A stretch of DNA of 64,000 bases from Burkholderiales bacterium (GCA_016191525.1 JACPOK010000014.1:372001-436000), one strand, 5' to 3'. Shown: positions 46,632 to 59,487, numbered from the stretch's first letter. Notes: generated by a model from the sequence alone, not told the origin. A program made the numbers and translations.

Positions 46632-47189
46632 TTAGCTGCGGTAGAGGATGTTGTTTTCGATGCGCACGCGGTCGCCGATGTGCAGGTCGCCGGTGGACCC
46701 CACGTCGTAGCTGCGCCATTGGCCGCCGTCGGTCTGCACCGTGACGCGATACACCGAGCCGGTGGCCGAGGCGTAGCTGCCGTCGCGGTTGCGGGCGATA
46801 TGGTTGCCCACCACCGCGCCGCCGACAGCGCCCAGCACCGTGGCCGCGGCGCGCCCGCTGCCGCCGCCGATGGTGTTGCCCAGCAGGCCGCCCACGACGC
46901 CGCCGATCAGCGTGCCGGCCGTGCCGTTGTTGCTGCTGGGTGCGGCGCCCATGGTCTGGGTGGTGACCACTTCGATGTTCGACACACGGCCGAACTCAAC
47001 GTAGTTGCCCTGCGTGGCATAGGGGTTGGAGGGGTAAGTGCCGGCCGGATAGGTGCCGGCCGGGTACGTGGCCACCGGCGCGGGGTTCACCGGGTAGTTG
47101 TTGGCGCCGTAGGGGTCGGGACCTGCGCAGGCAGCCAGCATGGCGGCCAGGGCGGTGGCGGAAGCGATTGTGGCGATGCGTGTACGCAT
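46632..47189 (-). CDS. Glycine-zipper (SlyB-like) outer-membrane lipoprotein
   Basis: 185 residues. Lipoprotein signal MRTRIATIASATALAAMLAAC (Cys21), a P/Y-rich linker with PAGTYPAGTYP repeats, then a glycine-zipper 2TM segment (GTLIGGVVGGLLGNTIGGGS, then ATVLGAVGGAVVGNHIA) and a C-terminal beta domain (YRVTVQTDGGQWRSYDVG). This is the Pcp/SlyB family, implicated in envelope integrity. The C-terminal end is 7 bp from the SlyD-like gene's end (convergent). Confidence 0.88.
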   Translation of the reverse strand: MRTRIATIASATALAAMLAACAGPDPYGANNYPVNPAPVATYPAGTYPAGTYPSNPYATQGNYVEFGRVSNIEVVTTQTMGAAPSSNNGTAGTLIGGVVGGLLGNTIGGGSGRAAATVLGAVGGAVVGNHIARNRDGSYASATGSVYRVTVQTDGGQWRSYDVGSTGDLHIGDRVRIENNILYRS

Positions 47190-47307
47190 GGAATTCTCCT
47201 GTTGTTGGGGTGTACAGCCGCCATTGGAGTGCCTGCGGGCCCGCCCGCGCAGAAGGCAACACCGCGCCTGCCTGTAGGAACAGGCCGCGACTCGCGAGGG
47301 GGAAAGC

Positions 47308-47754
47308 TCAGCCCTTGCCGGTGGAGCCGTAGCCGCCCTCCCCGCGCTGGCTGGCCGGGAACTCGCTCACCACGTTGAACTCGGCCTGCATCACCGGCAC
47401 GATCACCAGCTGGGCCAGCCGCTCCATGGGCTGCAGGGTGAAGGCCGTGTCGCTGCGGTTCCAGGCGCTCACCATCAGCTGGCCCTGGTAGTCGCTGTCG
47501 ATCAGGCCGACCAGGTTGCCCAGCACGATGCCGTGCTTGTGGCCCAGGCCCGAGCGCGGCAGGATCAGCGCCGCATACCCGGGATCCTTCAGGTAGATGG
47601 CGATGCCGGTGGGCACCAGCCGCCAGGCATTGGCCTGCAGCGTCAGCGGCGCGTCGATGCAGGCCCGCAGGTCCAGGCCGGCGCTGCCCGGGGTGGCATA
47701 GGCGGGCAGCTGGTCCGCCATCCGCGCGTCGAGGATCTTGACGTCGATTTTCAT
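47308..47754 (-). CDS. dut: Deoxyuridine 5'-triphosphate nucleotidohydrolase
   Basis: 148 residues; trimeric dUTPase that hydrolyses dUTP to dUMP. Family motifs: [14 protein letters not shown] (motif 1), [21 protein letters not shown] (motifs 2-3) and the C-terminal [10 protein letters not shown] (motif 5 P-loop-like). Starts 18 bp after coaBC on the same strand, the usual coaBC-dut arrangement. Confidence 0.95.
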   Translation of the reverse strand: MKIDVKILDARMADQLPAYATPGSAGLDLRACIDAPLTLQANAWRLVPTGIAIYLKDPGYAALILPRSGLGHKHGIVLGNLVGLIDSDYQGQLMVSAWNRSDTAFTLQPMERLAQLVIVPVMQAEFNVVSEFPASQRGEGGYGSTGKG

Positions 47755-47772
47755 GAGTTCTTCAAAGGTGAA

Positions 47773-48993
47773 TCAGGCTGCAGGGCGCATCCGCCGTGCT
47801 ATCTCTGCTATCAAATTGCGAGCAAGCGCCAGCTTGGAAGCACGCGGCACGTCTTGCGTGCCCTGGGCATCGACCAGCAGCAGCGCGTTGTCGTCGGCGC
47901 CGAATGTGGCCGGCCCGATGTTGCCCACCAGCAGCGGCACGCCCTTGCGCGCGCGCTTGGCCTGGGCGTTGGCCACCAGGTCGTGGCTTTCGGCGGCGAA
48001 GCCCACGCAGAACAGCCGGCCGCTGGCGGCGCGCGCCGATTTGGCCACCGTGGCCAGGATGTCGGGGTTTTCGGTGAACGCCAGCTGAGGCGCATTGCCC
48101 GAGCCGTCCTTCTTGATCTTGTGGTCGGATGAGTTCGACGGCCGCCAGTCGGCCACGGCGGCGGTGGCGACAAACACGTCAGCCCGTTCCGCTTCGGGCA
48201 CGGTGGCTTCCAGCATCTGCTGCGCCGATTTCACGTCGATGCGCGTCACGCCGCGCGGCGTGGGCAGGCTCACCGGCCCGGCCACCAGCGTCACGCTGGC
48301 GCCGGCTTCGCGCGCGGCGCGGGCAATCGCAAAGCCCATCTTGCCGCTGGATAAATTCGTGATGCCGCGCACCGGGTCGATCGCCTCGAAGGTGGGCCCG
48401 GCCGTCACCAGCACCTGTTTGCCGGCCAGCAGCTTGGGCTGGAAGAAGGCCACGATGTCCTCCAGCAATTCCGGCGGCTCCAGCATGCGGCCGTCGCCGG
48501 TTTCTCCGCAGGCCTGGAAGCCCGAGCCCACGCCCAGGATCGCCGCGCCATCGGCCGTCAGCTGCGCCATGTTGCGCTGGGTCGCCGGGTGCGCCCACAT
48601 TTCCCGGTTCATGGCGGGGGCCAGCAACAGCGGCACCTGGTCGACCGGCCGGGCCAGGCACATCAGGCTGAGCAGTTCGTCAGCGCGGCCGTGCAGCAGC
48701 CTGGCCATGAAGTCGGCGCTGCAGGGCGCGACCAGGATCGCATCGGCCTCGCGCGACAGGTTGATGTGGGGCATGTTGTTCGGTTCGCGGCTGTCCCACT
48801 GCGAGGTGTAGACGTTGCGTCCCGACAGGGCCTGCATGGTGACCGGGGTGATGAACTGTTCGGCCGCTTCGGTCATCACCACCTGCACGGTGGCGCCTTC
48901 CTTGATGAGGGCCCGGCAAAGCTCGGCGGCCTTGTAGCACGCGATGCCCCCGGAGAGCCCCAGGACGAAGTGTTTCCCCGCAAGGTCGTTCAT
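47773..48993 (-). CDS. coaBC: Bifunctional phosphopantothenoylcysteine decarboxylase / synthetase
   Basis: 406 residues, coenzyme A synthesis. The CoaC half (residues 1-185) has GGIACYKAAEL (FMN-binding start), ACSADFMARLLHG and APAMNREMW. The CoaB half has the dimer motif VRGITNLSSGKMGFAIAR and VATAAVADWRP. The last codons contain the 17-bp palindrome copy 5 (ARNLIA). Divergent from the TRAP operon across 158 bp. Confidence 0.95.
   Translation of the reverse strand: MNDLAGKHFVLGLSGGIACYKAAELCRALIKEGATVQVVMTEAAEQFITPVTMQALSGRNVYTSQWDSREPNNMPHINLSREADAILVAPCSADFMARLLHGRADELLSLMCLARPVDQVPLLLAPAMNREMWAHPATQRNMAQLTADGAAILGVGSGFQACGETGDGRMLEPPELLEDIVAFFQPKLLAGKQVLVTAGPTFEAIDPVRGITNLSSGKMGFAIARAAREAGASVTLVAGPVSLPTPRGVTRIDVKSAQQMLEATVPEAERADVFVATAAVADWRPSNSSDHKIKKDGSGNAPQLAFTENPDILATVAKSARAASGRLFCVGFAAESHDLVANAQAKRARKGVPLLVGNIGPATFGADDNALLLVDAQGTQDVPRASKLALARNLIAEIARRMRPAA
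47807..47823. repeat. 17-bp imperfect palindrome, copy 5
   Basis: GCTATCAAATTGCGAGC at the 3' end of coaBC; on the coding strand it reads GCT CGC AAT TTG ATA GC(A). Confidence 0.55.
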
Positions 48994-49064
48994 GCGCCGG
49001 AATGTAGCAGAGGGGTCGCGCCCCGGCGCCGGCTGAAAAAAAGTCGCGCGGCCGGCGGCAGGCC

Positions 49065-49103
49065 AATTAGAATATTTGTTCTCGTAGTTAGAAAATTAGA
49101 ATA
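49065..49103 (+). promoter_or_regulatory. AT-rich repeat region upstream of TRAP operon
   Basis: Direct repeat AATTAGAATA at 49065-49074 and 49094-49103 (29 bp apart), a third TTAGAA at 49088-49093, and AGAA-N6-TTCT at 49070-49083. TAGAAT could be the -10. A regulator-binding array is likely, given its AT-richness amid GC-rich sequence. Confidence 0.45.
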
Positions 49104-49151
49104 AATGTGCGGGCCACGCACTGCTTTCGCCCAACAACCAGGAGACAAGCC

Positions 49152-50135
49152 ATGAACAAACGCCATTTCGCCACCCTGTGCGCCGGCCTGCTGGCCGCCG
49201 CATTCGCCCTTCCCGCCGCCGCCCAGCAAAAAGTCGTCTGGAAGGCCTCCGACGTCCACCCGCTGGGCTATCCCACGGTGGAAGCCATCATGGGCATGGG
49301 CAAGAAGCTCGAAGCGCAAACCGGCGGCCGGATCTCGGTGCAGATGTACCCGTCCATGCAGCTGGGCGGCGAGAAGGAAATGATCGAGCAGGCGCAGGTC
49401 GGCGCCCTTCAGATCGCCCGCATCTCGGTGGGGGCCATGGGTCCGGTGGTGGACGAGTTGAACGTGTTCAACCTGCCCTTCATCTTCCGGGACGAAGCCC
49501 ACATGCGCAAGGTGATCGACGGGCCGATCGGCACCGAATTGCTGGAGAAGATCAACAACAACCCGGCCTCGCGCATCATCGCGCTGGGCTGGATGGACGC
49601 CGGCGTGCGCAACGTCTACGGCAAGAAGCCGGTATCGGTTCCCGCCGACCTGAAGGGCCAGAAGATCCGCATGATGGGCAACCCCATCTTCGTGGAAACC
49701 ATGAACGCCATGGGCGGCAGCGGCGTGGCGATGGGCTTCAACGAGCTGTACAGCGCGCTGGAAACCGGCGTGGTCGATGGCGCGGAAAACAACCCGCCCA
49801 CGCTGCTGGCCCAGAACCACTACCTGGTGAGCAAGGTGTACAGCGAAACCGGCCACCTGATCATCCCCGAGATCTTCATCTTTTCGCGCCGCACCTGGGA
49901 CGCGCTCTCGGCCGACGACCAGGCGCTGCTGAAAAAGCTGTCGCGCGAGACCCAGTTTGAAGAACGCAAGCTGTGGGACGCGAAAACCGCGACCGCCGAG
50001 GGCGAACTCAAGGCCAAGGGCGTGACCTTCGTGAAAGCCGACAAGGCCGCCTTCTACAAGGCCACCCAGTCCATCCGCGACAAATACGGCGTCAAGTACG
50101 CCGCCCTGCTCAAGCGCATCGAAGAAACCAAGTGA
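49152..50135 (+). CDS. TRAP transporter substrate-binding protein (DctP family)
   Basis: 327 residues. Start at ATG 49152 with AGGAGA RBS. Signal peptide MNKRHFATLCAGLLAAAFAL, cleaved near AAAQQK. DctP fold with the conserved anchoring arginine in GQKIRMMGNPIFVETMNAMG and NELYSALETGVVDGAENNPPT. It binds a C4-dicarboxylate-like or other carboxylate in the periplasm and delivers it to the DctQM membrane subunits encoded next; the exact ligand is not predictable. Confidence 0.94.
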   Translation: MNKRHFATLCAGLLAAAFALPAAAQQKVVWKASDVHPLGYPTVEAIMGMGKKLEAQTGGRISVQMYPSMQLGGEKEMIEQAQVGALQIARISVGAMGPVVDELNVFNLPFIFRDEAHMRKVIDGPIGTELLEKINNNPASRIIALGWMDAGVRNVYGKKPVSVPADLKGQKIRMMGNPIFVETMNAMGGSGVAMGFNELYSALETGVVDGAENNPPTLLAQNHYLVSKVYSETGHLIIPEIFIFSRRTWDALSADDQALLKKLSRETQFEERKLWDAKTATAEGELKAKGVTFVKADKAAFYKATQSIRDKYGVKYAALLKRIEETK

Positions 50136-50653
50136 GCGCCCGGGCCGCCTATGCGCGGGCGATGGAGCACCTGTACCTGGGCTGCATCGTGGTGTCGGCC
50201 ACGGCGCTGGTGCTGATCACGCTGGTCATTCCCTACGGCGTTTTCATGCGCTACGTGATGAACTCGGCGGCCAGCTGGCCGGAGCCGTTCTCGGTGCTGT
50301 CCATGGTGCTGTTCTCCTTCGTCGGCGGCGCCGCGGCATTCCGGGCCAACGTGCACATCTGCGTGCAGATGCTCACCGACGCCGTGCCCGCCGCCGTGCG
50401 CTTCTGGCTGCTGAAGCTGGCCGACCTGTGCATGGTGGCCACCGCCCTGTTCATGCTTTTCTACGGCGCGCAGCTGGTCAAGGTCACCTGGAACCAGACC
50501 ATCGGCGAGTTCCCCGCGCTGTCGGTGGGCATCACCTACCTGCCCATCCCGCTGGGCGGGCTTTTCACCCTGCTGTTCATCATCGAGCGCCTGTGGCTGG
50601 GCCCGCCCCCGCCGGAGTCGATCATGTACCGCGACCAACCGCTGGCGGAATAG
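50132..50653 (+). CDS. TRAP transporter small permease (DctQ family)
   Basis: 173 residues from GTG 50132 (overlap GTGA with the dctP-like stop). Four membrane helices at about residues 18-40, 50-68, 88-108 and 130-150. DctQ landmark WPEPFSVLSMVLFSFVGGAAA. An alternative ATG at 50162 would shorten it by 10 residues. It bridges substrate binding protein and large permease. Confidence 0.9.
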   Translation: MSARAAYARAMEHLYLGCIVVSATALVLITLVIPYGVFMRYVMNSAASWPEPFSVLSMVLFSFVGGAAAFRANVHICVQMLTDAVPAAVRFWLLKLADLCMVATALFMLFYGAQLVKVTWNQTIGEFPALSVGITYLPIPLGGLFTLLFIIERLWLGPPPPESIMYRDQPLAE

Positions 50654-50657
50654 CCCA

Positions 50658-51941
50658 ATGACTGAAGTCCTCATCCTGCTGGGCTCGTTCACCGTGCTGT
50701 GCATGGTCGGCATGCCGGTGGCCTATGCGCTGGGCCTGGCTTCCATCCTGGGCGCGCTGTGGGTCGACGTGCCGCTGGAGGCCGTGATGATCCAGATCTC
50801 CAGCGGCGTGAACAGCTTCTCGCTGCTGGCGATTCCCTTCTTCGTGCTGGCCGGCGCCATCATGGCCGAGGGCGGCATGGCGGTGCGGCTTGTCAACCTG
50901 GCGCGCATCTTCGTCGGCGCCATCCGCGGCGGCCTGGCGCTGGTGAACGTCATCGCCTCGACCTTCTTCAGCGGCGTTTCCGGCTCGTCGGTGGCCGACA
51001 CCGCGTCCATCGGCTCGGTGCTGATTCCGCAGATGGTCAAGCAGGGCTACCCCAAGGTGTTCGCCACCAACGTGACGATCTGCGGCTCGGTGCAGGCTGT
51101 GCTGATCCCGCCTTCCCACAACGCGGTGCTGTACTCGCTGGCGGCCGGCGGGACCATCTCCGTGGCCCAGCTGTTCCTGGCCGGCGTCCTGCCCGGGCTG
51201 CTGTTCGGCGCCTGCGTGATGGGGCTGTGCGTGTTCCTGTCGTACCGGCGCGGCTACCCCAAGGGCGAGTCGGTCACCCTGCGCCAGGCCGGCAAAATCG
51301 CGGTGGAGGCGCTGTGGGGGCTGGTGACGGTGATCATCATCCTGGGCGGCATCCTGTCGGGCGTTTTCACGCCCACCGAATCGGCGGCCGTGGCCTGCCT
51401 CTATGCCTTCCTGGTCACGATGTTCATCTACCGCGACTACAAATGGGCCGAGCTGCCGATGCTGCTGCACCGGGTGACCAAGACGGTTGCCATGGTGATG
51501 ATGCTGATCGGCTTCTCGGCGGCGCTGGGCTACATGATGGCGCTGATGCAGGTGCCGGCCAAGGCCACGGCCTTCTTCGTCGGCATCGCGACCAACAAGT
51601 ACGAGCTGCTGCTGATGATCAACATCCTGCTGGTGGCGCTGGGCACCTTCATGGACATGGCGCCCATGATCCTGATCTGCACGCCCATCCTGCTGCCGGT
51701 GATCCTGAAGTTCGGCATCGACCCGGTGCATTTCGGGATGATCCTGCTGGTCAATTCGGGGATCGGGCTGATCACGCCGCCGGTGGGGCCCACGCTGTTC
51801 GTCGGCTGCGCCATCGGGAAGGTCACCATGGAAGAGGTGTCGCGGGAGCTGTGGCCCTTCTACGGCGCCATGTGCCTGGCGCTGGGAATCGTCACCTACG
51901 TGCCGGCCCTGTCGCTGTGGCTGCCCCATCTGCTGAGGTAG
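50658..51941 (+). CDS. TRAP transporter large permease (DctM family)
   Basis: 427 residues, 11-12 membrane helices. DctM hallmarks: GMPVAYALGLASILGALW, FFSGVSGSSVADTASIGSVL (Na+-binding/scissor region), IPPSHNAVLYSLAAGG and LILVNSGIGLITPPVGPTLF-like C-terminus. It completes the DctPQM importer powered by an ion gradient. Ends 84 bp before pyrG. Confidence 0.94.
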   Translation: MTEVLILLGSFTVLCMVGMPVAYALGLASILGALWVDVPLEAVMIQISSGVNSFSLLAIPFFVLAGAIMAEGGMAVRLVNLARIFVGAIRGGLALVNVIASTFFSGVSGSSVADTASIGSVLIPQMVKQGYPKVFATNVTICGSVQAVLIPPSHNAVLYSLAAGGTISVAQLFLAGVLPGLLFGACVMGLCVFLSYRRGYPKGESVTLRQAGKIAVEALWGLVTVIIILGGILSGVFTPTESAAVACLYAFLVTMFIYRDYKWAELPMLLHRVTKTVAMVMMLIGFSAALGYMMALMQVPAKATAFFVGIATNKYELLLMINILLVALGTFMDMAPMILICTPILLPVILKFGIDPVHFGMILLVNSGIGLITPPVGPTLFVGCAIGKVTMEEVSRELWPFYGAMCLALGIVTYVPALSLWLPHLLR

Positions 51942-54542
<2,601 letters not shown>

Positions 54543-54550
<8 letters not shown>

Positions 54551-54833
54551 CGCCTACATCCTCGCCAACATCACGGTTACGAACCCCGAACAGTACGAAG
54601 AGTACAAAAAGCTTTCTACCATCGCCATGAAGGCGCACGGCGCCGAGGTGTGCGTGCGCGGCGGCAAGGTCGAAGTGCTGGAAGGCGACTGGGCCCCCGA
54701 CCGCGTGGTGCTGCTGAAATTCCCTTCGGTCGAGGCCGCGCGCCAGTTCAACGATTCGGTTGAATACGCGGCCGCGCGCAAGTCGCGCCAGGGCGCGGCG
54801 TTGATGCGCATGACCCTCATCGAAGGCGTGTGA
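54543..54833 (+). CDS. DUF1330 family protein
   Basis: 96 residues, dimeric alpha/beta-barrel (ferredoxin-like) fold expected. Landmarks: [20 protein letters not shown] and [15 protein letters not shown], then [15 protein letters not shown]. Function unknown. It sits between kdsA and eno with an 8-bp overlap to kdsA. Confidence 0.9.
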
Positions 54834-54868
54834 CCCGGTTTTTAACCTTGAGAAGACGGAAAAACTAA

Positions 54869-56152
<1,284 letters not shown>

Positions 56153-56156
56153 ATAC

Positions 56157-56432
56157 GTGGGCAACCGCATCGTCCCGGCCATCCTGATCGCGCTGCTGCT
56201 GGTTTTGCATGCGCAGCTGTGGTTTGGCCGGGGCAGCGTGCGCAGCGTCTCCGAGATGCAGCGCAAGCTGGATGCGCAAAAGGCCGCCAACCTGCAGGCC
56301 CAGCAGGCCAACCTGAGGCTGGGCTCCGAGGTCAACGACCTGAAGGAAGGGCTGGAGATGGTCGAGGAAAAAGCCCGCGCCGAGCTGGGCATGGTCAAGC
56401 CCAACGAAATCCTCGTGCAAATCGCAAAATGA
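56157..56432 (+). CDS. ftsB: Cell division protein FtsB
   Basis: 91 residues from GTG 56157, four bases after the eno stop. N-terminal membrane helix (IVPAILIALLLVLHAQLWFG) followed by a periplasmic leucine-zipper coiled coil (about residues 25-70) and the motif EKARAELGMVKPNEIL. It links FtsQ and FtsL at the divisome. The eno-ftsB adjacency is conserved in proteobacteria. Confidence 0.93.
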   Translation: MGNRIVPAILIALLLVLHAQLWFGRGSVRSVSEMQRKLDAQKAANLQAQQANLRLGSEVNDLKEGLEMVEEKARAELGMVKPNEILVQIAK

Positions 56433-57035
56433 ATGCCTGACTTCCTCTTCGCCGAGGCGTTCACCCTCTGGGGCAGCGCCACCACCTGGCTGGAGATCGC
56501 CGCGGTGGTTATCGCCCTGGCCATGGTGGGCTGCAACATCCGCGAAATTCATTGGGGCTGGCCGCTGGCCATCGTCAGCTCGCTGATGTACCTGGCCATC
56601 TTCTGGCGCACCAAGCTGTATGGCGACGCTTCGCTGCAAGTTTTCTTTGCGGTGGTGGCACTGTGGGGCTGGCTGCAGTGGCTGCGCGGTGTGCGCGCCG
56701 ACGGCAGCGCGCTGAAAGTGGCGCGGCTGTCGCGGCGCGGCCTGGCAACCACGGTAGGGGCCTGCGTTCTGTTGTGGCCCGTCACCGGCTGGTTCCTGAA
56801 GACCTATACCGACACCGACGTTCCCTGGTGGGACGCCTTCCCGACCGCCACCAGCCTGGTGGGCCAGTTCCTGCTGGGGCGCAAGTTCATCGAGAACTGG
56901 GCGGTGTGGATCGTGGTGAACGTGGTGAGCGTGGGCCTGTTCGCCTACAAGGGCCTGTGGCTGACGGTGGGCCTGTACGCCGTCTTCATCGCCCTGAGTT
57001 TCGTCGGCTGGCGTCAATGGCAGCGCAGGCTCTGA
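56433..57035 (+). CDS. pnuC: Nicotinamide riboside transporter, PnuC family
   Basis: 200 residues, about seven membrane helices. PnuC landmarks: VGCNIREIHWGWPLAIVSSL and FLLGRKFIENWAVWIVVNVV (conserved W/N in the substrate pore). The ATG directly follows the ftsB stop, and the gene's end overlaps the kinase gene by 19 bp. Confidence 0.92.
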   Translation: MPDFLFAEAFTLWGSATTWLEIAAVVIALAMVGCNIREIHWGWPLAIVSSLMYLAIFWRTKLYGDASLQVFFAVVALWGWLQWLRGVRADGSALKVARLSRRGLATTVGACVLLWPVTGWFLKTYTDTDVPWWDAFPTATSLVGQFLLGRKFIENWAVWIVVNVVSVGLFAYKGLWLTVGLYAVFIALSFVGWRQWQRRL

Positions 57036-57679
57036 AGATCGCCCTGCTGGGTGCCGAAAGCACGGGCAAGACCCAGCTGGCCGGCGCCCTGGCCGCGCAC
57101 TTTGCGGCGCAAGGCCGGTCCGCCATCGTCGTATCCGAGGTGTTGCGCGAATGGTGCCAGCGCGAGCAACGCACGCCGCGGCCCGAGGAGCAGATGCCGA
57201 TCGCGCAGGAGCAGGAGCGGCGCGTTGACGAGGCCGCCGGCCGCGCCGAGGTGGTCATTGCCGACACCACCTCGCTGATGGTCGCCATCTACAGCGGCAT
57301 GCTGTTCAACGACGGCAGCCTCTACCAGTTCGCGCTGGAGCGGCTGCGCGGCTACGACGCCACGCTGGTGACCGGCCTGGACATTGCCTGGGTGGCCGAT
57401 GGGCTGCAGCGCGACGGCCCGCACGTGCGCGAACCGGTGGACGCACTGGTGCGCGCGGCGCTGGCCAAGGCCGCCGTGCCTTACCGGGTGATCTACGGCA
57501 GCGGAGATGAACGGCTGGCGCAGGCCCTGCTTGCTATCGATTCGATAGCTGGCCACGCATATTTCACGCGCTCTGCGGGCGATTTTCCCTCTGAAGCCAA
57601 GGCCTGGAAATGGCTCTGCGACAAGTGCGGTGACGCGGGTTGCGAGCACCGCCTTTTCGCGGCTATACGCAGGCCCTGA
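57017..57679 (+). CDS. NadR-like nucleotide kinase / ATP-binding protein
   Basis: 220 residues, start at ATG 57017 inside pnuC. P-loop GAESTGKT at 12-19; SEVLREWCQREQRTPRPEEQ resembles the NadR ribosylnicotinamide-kinase segment, and VIADTTSLMVAIYSGMLF follows. Without the N-terminal NMN adenylyltransferase domain, it is likely an NR kinase giving NMN after PnuC uptake. The C-terminal CDKCGDAGCEHR contains cysteines of unknown role. Overlaps the convergent methyltransferase by 17 bp. Palindrome copy 6 encodes AIDSIA. Confidence 0.83.
   Translation: MAAQALKIALLGAESTGKTQLAGALAAHFAAQGRSAIVVSEVLREWCQREQRTPRPEEQMPIAQEQERRVDEAAGRAEVVIADTTSLMVAIYSGMLFNDGSLYQFALERLRGYDATLVTGLDIAWVADGLQRDGPHVREPVDALVRAALAKAAVPYRVIYGSGDERLAQALLAIDSIAGHAYFTRSAGDFPSEAKAWKWLCDKCGDAGCEHRLFAAIRRP
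57533..57549. repeat. 17-bp perfect palindrome, copy 6
   Basis: GCTATCGATTCGATAGC, a perfect palindrome about its central base, in the NadR-like kinase gene. Confidence 0.65.
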
Positions 57680-58532
57680 CCATCCCGCCCATGCCAAAGC
57701 GCGGCGGCCTTGCCGGTGCGTCCGCGGGCAGCGTGGCGCGTATCCGGGCCGCCACCTCGGGGCTGCCCTGGTCATGGCTGCTGCCGAACCCCATGGCGAG
57801 CAGGCGGTCCGGCAGCGTGGCTGGGTCGAGGAACGATTTCATCTTCTCGCCCAGCAGGCCCACCCGCAAGGCGACCAGGCGCAGCATCATGCGGTCAATG
57901 AACGAGAGCTTGCCCGGGTCGACCACATAGTCGAACACCACCTCGCTGCCGCGCGCGCAGGAGGCCACGTAGCGCAGCGTGCTTTCCAGTGCGGCGGGCT
58001 CCAGGTACATGCTGACGCCCAGGAAGCTGAAGAAGGCCGGCTGCCGTGGATCGAAGCCCGCGGCCGCCAGCTGCGGCGCCAGGGCCTGCGTCGCGAAGTC
58101 CACCGGCACGAACTGCAGCCCGGGCGGAATGGCCAGCCCCGCCTGCGCGGCCAGTTCGCGCTTGCCGGCCTGCGTGTCGGGGTGATCCACCTCGAACACG
58201 CGCAGCGCCTCCGGTGGATAGGGGTTGCGGAAGGCGAAGGTGTCCAGTCCCGCGCCCAGCACCACGTATTGCTTCACGCCGCGGCGCACCGCGTCATGCA
58301 GCGCATCCTCGGCAATGCGGCTTCGCAGCGCCAGCGCCATGCGCAGCCCGCGCGCCACCGCGCCGCCGCGCGGGGCGGTGCCCTGCCGCAACGCCACCCT
58401 GTCCGCCTCGCGCAGCAGCAGCGGCGCCATCGGGTCCTCGAACACCCGGGGGTAGTCCAGCACCTGGTGGCGGGCCCGTGCCCGGGCGGCGCGGTAGGCG
58501 GTTTCGCTGGCGTGTCCTTTTTTCATGCTCAT
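57663..58532 (-). CDS. SAM-dependent methyltransferase, TIGR00027/PPM1 type
   Basis: 289 residues. Leucine-carboxyl-methyltransferase-like fold: RHQVLDYPRVFEDPMAPLLL, SAM motif YVVLGAGLDTFAFR and DHPDTQAGKR, SFLGVSMYLEP. This group is frequent in actinobacteria and Burkholderiales, with O-methylation of carboxyl groups inferred from homology. Convergent with the kinase gene (17-bp overlap). Confidence 0.88.
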   Translation of the reverse strand: MSMKKGHASETAYRAARARARHQVLDYPRVFEDPMAPLLLREADRVALRQGTAPRGGAVARGLRMALALRSRIAEDALHDAVRRGVKQYVVLGAGLDTFAFRNPYPPEALRVFEVDHPDTQAGKRELAAQAGLAIPPGLQFVPVDFATQALAPQLAAAGFDPRQPAFFSFLGVSMYLEPAALESTLRYVASCARGSEVVFDYVVDPGKLSFIDRMMLRLVALRVGLLGEKMKSFLDPATLPDRLLAMGFGSSHDQGSPEVAARIRATLPADAPARPPRFGMGGMVRACV

Positions 58533-58702
58533 CCTCGGGAGAAGTCCGCGCAGTCTGATGGAGGCACAAGGTATTCGCCATGCGCGAAACCACGTACCAC
58601 AGCCATGCGGCTTGCGTTCCGTCGCGGGCAGCGGGCGGCGGCCTACAGCTGCGCTTCGCGGACGCCTCTACAGTTTTCTCATCCCAACCCACGGAGATAT
58701 TG

Positions 58703-59014
58703 ATGAGCGCCAGGAACACGGCCACCCCCATTGCCACCGCCAACAAGAAGACCCGCCGCATCCAGCGCGAACTGAAGGTGGCGGGCGCCGAACTGGGGCT
58801 CACGTCCACAGCGCTGGGCCGGCACCTACCACCCTCCGTGAAACACGGCGACGTGGCTCATGCGCTGGAACAGAATGCAGCCATCGAGGTGAAGGTGCAG
58901 GAGGCGGCCGACGAACTGGCCGAGGTCAGCGAGCTGCTGGACGAGGAAGCCGCCCAGCGCGCCCGGCTTGAAGGGGAACTGGCGCTCGCCCAGCGCGCCG
59001 GGCCCGGGAAATAA
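58703..59014 (+). CDS. Small protein with C-terminal coiled coil, unrecognised
   Basis: 103 residues from ATG 58703 (MSARNTATPIATANKKTRR) with a GGAG RBS. Basic N-terminal region, then an acidic heptad-like helix (about residues 60-100, EAADELAEVSELLDEEAAQR). No family recognised. A longer frame from 58580 is less likely because the RBS lies at 58703. Confidence 0.65.
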   Translation: MSARNTATPIATANKKTRRIQRELKVAGAELGLTSTALGRHLPPSVKHGDVAHALEQNAAIEVKVQEAADELAEVSELLDEEAAQRARLEGELALAQRAGPGK

Positions 59015-59109
59015 GCGCGCATCCGGATACAGCGCCCCCCCGCGCGCAGCCCGTCCGCGCGACAATGCCGCATTGCCCGCAAGGGTGCAGAGGCATTTGA
59101 AGGCGCAGT

Positions 59110-59487
59110 TTGGCAGTACAGGTATTCCTCGTCGAAGACATGAAGCAGATGCAGGGAGTGATGCAGGACCTGCTTTCCGCCCTGGGTGATTTCCAGATCG
59201 CCGGCTTCGCCGCTACCGAGGCCGAGGCCAAGCTCTGGCTGCAGGAAAACCCCGGCGGCTGGCAGCTGGCCGTGATCGACCTGATCCTGGAGCAGGGCAC
59301 CGGCATGGGCGTGATTGCGACTTGCAAGGAAGCACCGGGCCACGGCAAGGTGGTGGTGTTCAGCGACTATGCGACACCCGGTGTCCGGGCTCACTGCCTG
59401 CGGCTGGGCGCCGATGCGGTGTTCCAGAAAGCCGGCGAGACTCCCGCCTTCATCAGCTACTGCGCCGAATTGCTCAAGCAGCATTGA
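59110..59487 (+). CDS. Single-domain response regulator
   Basis: 125 residues from TTG 59110; a TGA at 59098-59100 blocks extension and GAAGG serves as RBS. CheY-like receiver: acidic pair E9/D10 (VFLVEDMKQM), phosphoacceptor D57 (LAVIDLILEQGTGM), S85 (VVVFSDYATP) and K107 (AVFQKAGETP). No output domain; no kinase gene nearby. A 5-bp hairpin GGGGT / ACCCC at 59489-59501 follows. Confidence 0.87.
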   Translation: MAVQVFLVEDMKQMQGVMQDLLSALGDFQIAGFAATEAEAKLWLQENPGGWQLAVIDLILEQGTGMGVIATCKEAPGHGKVVVFSDYATPGVRAHCLRLGADAVFQKAGETPAFISYCAELLKQH

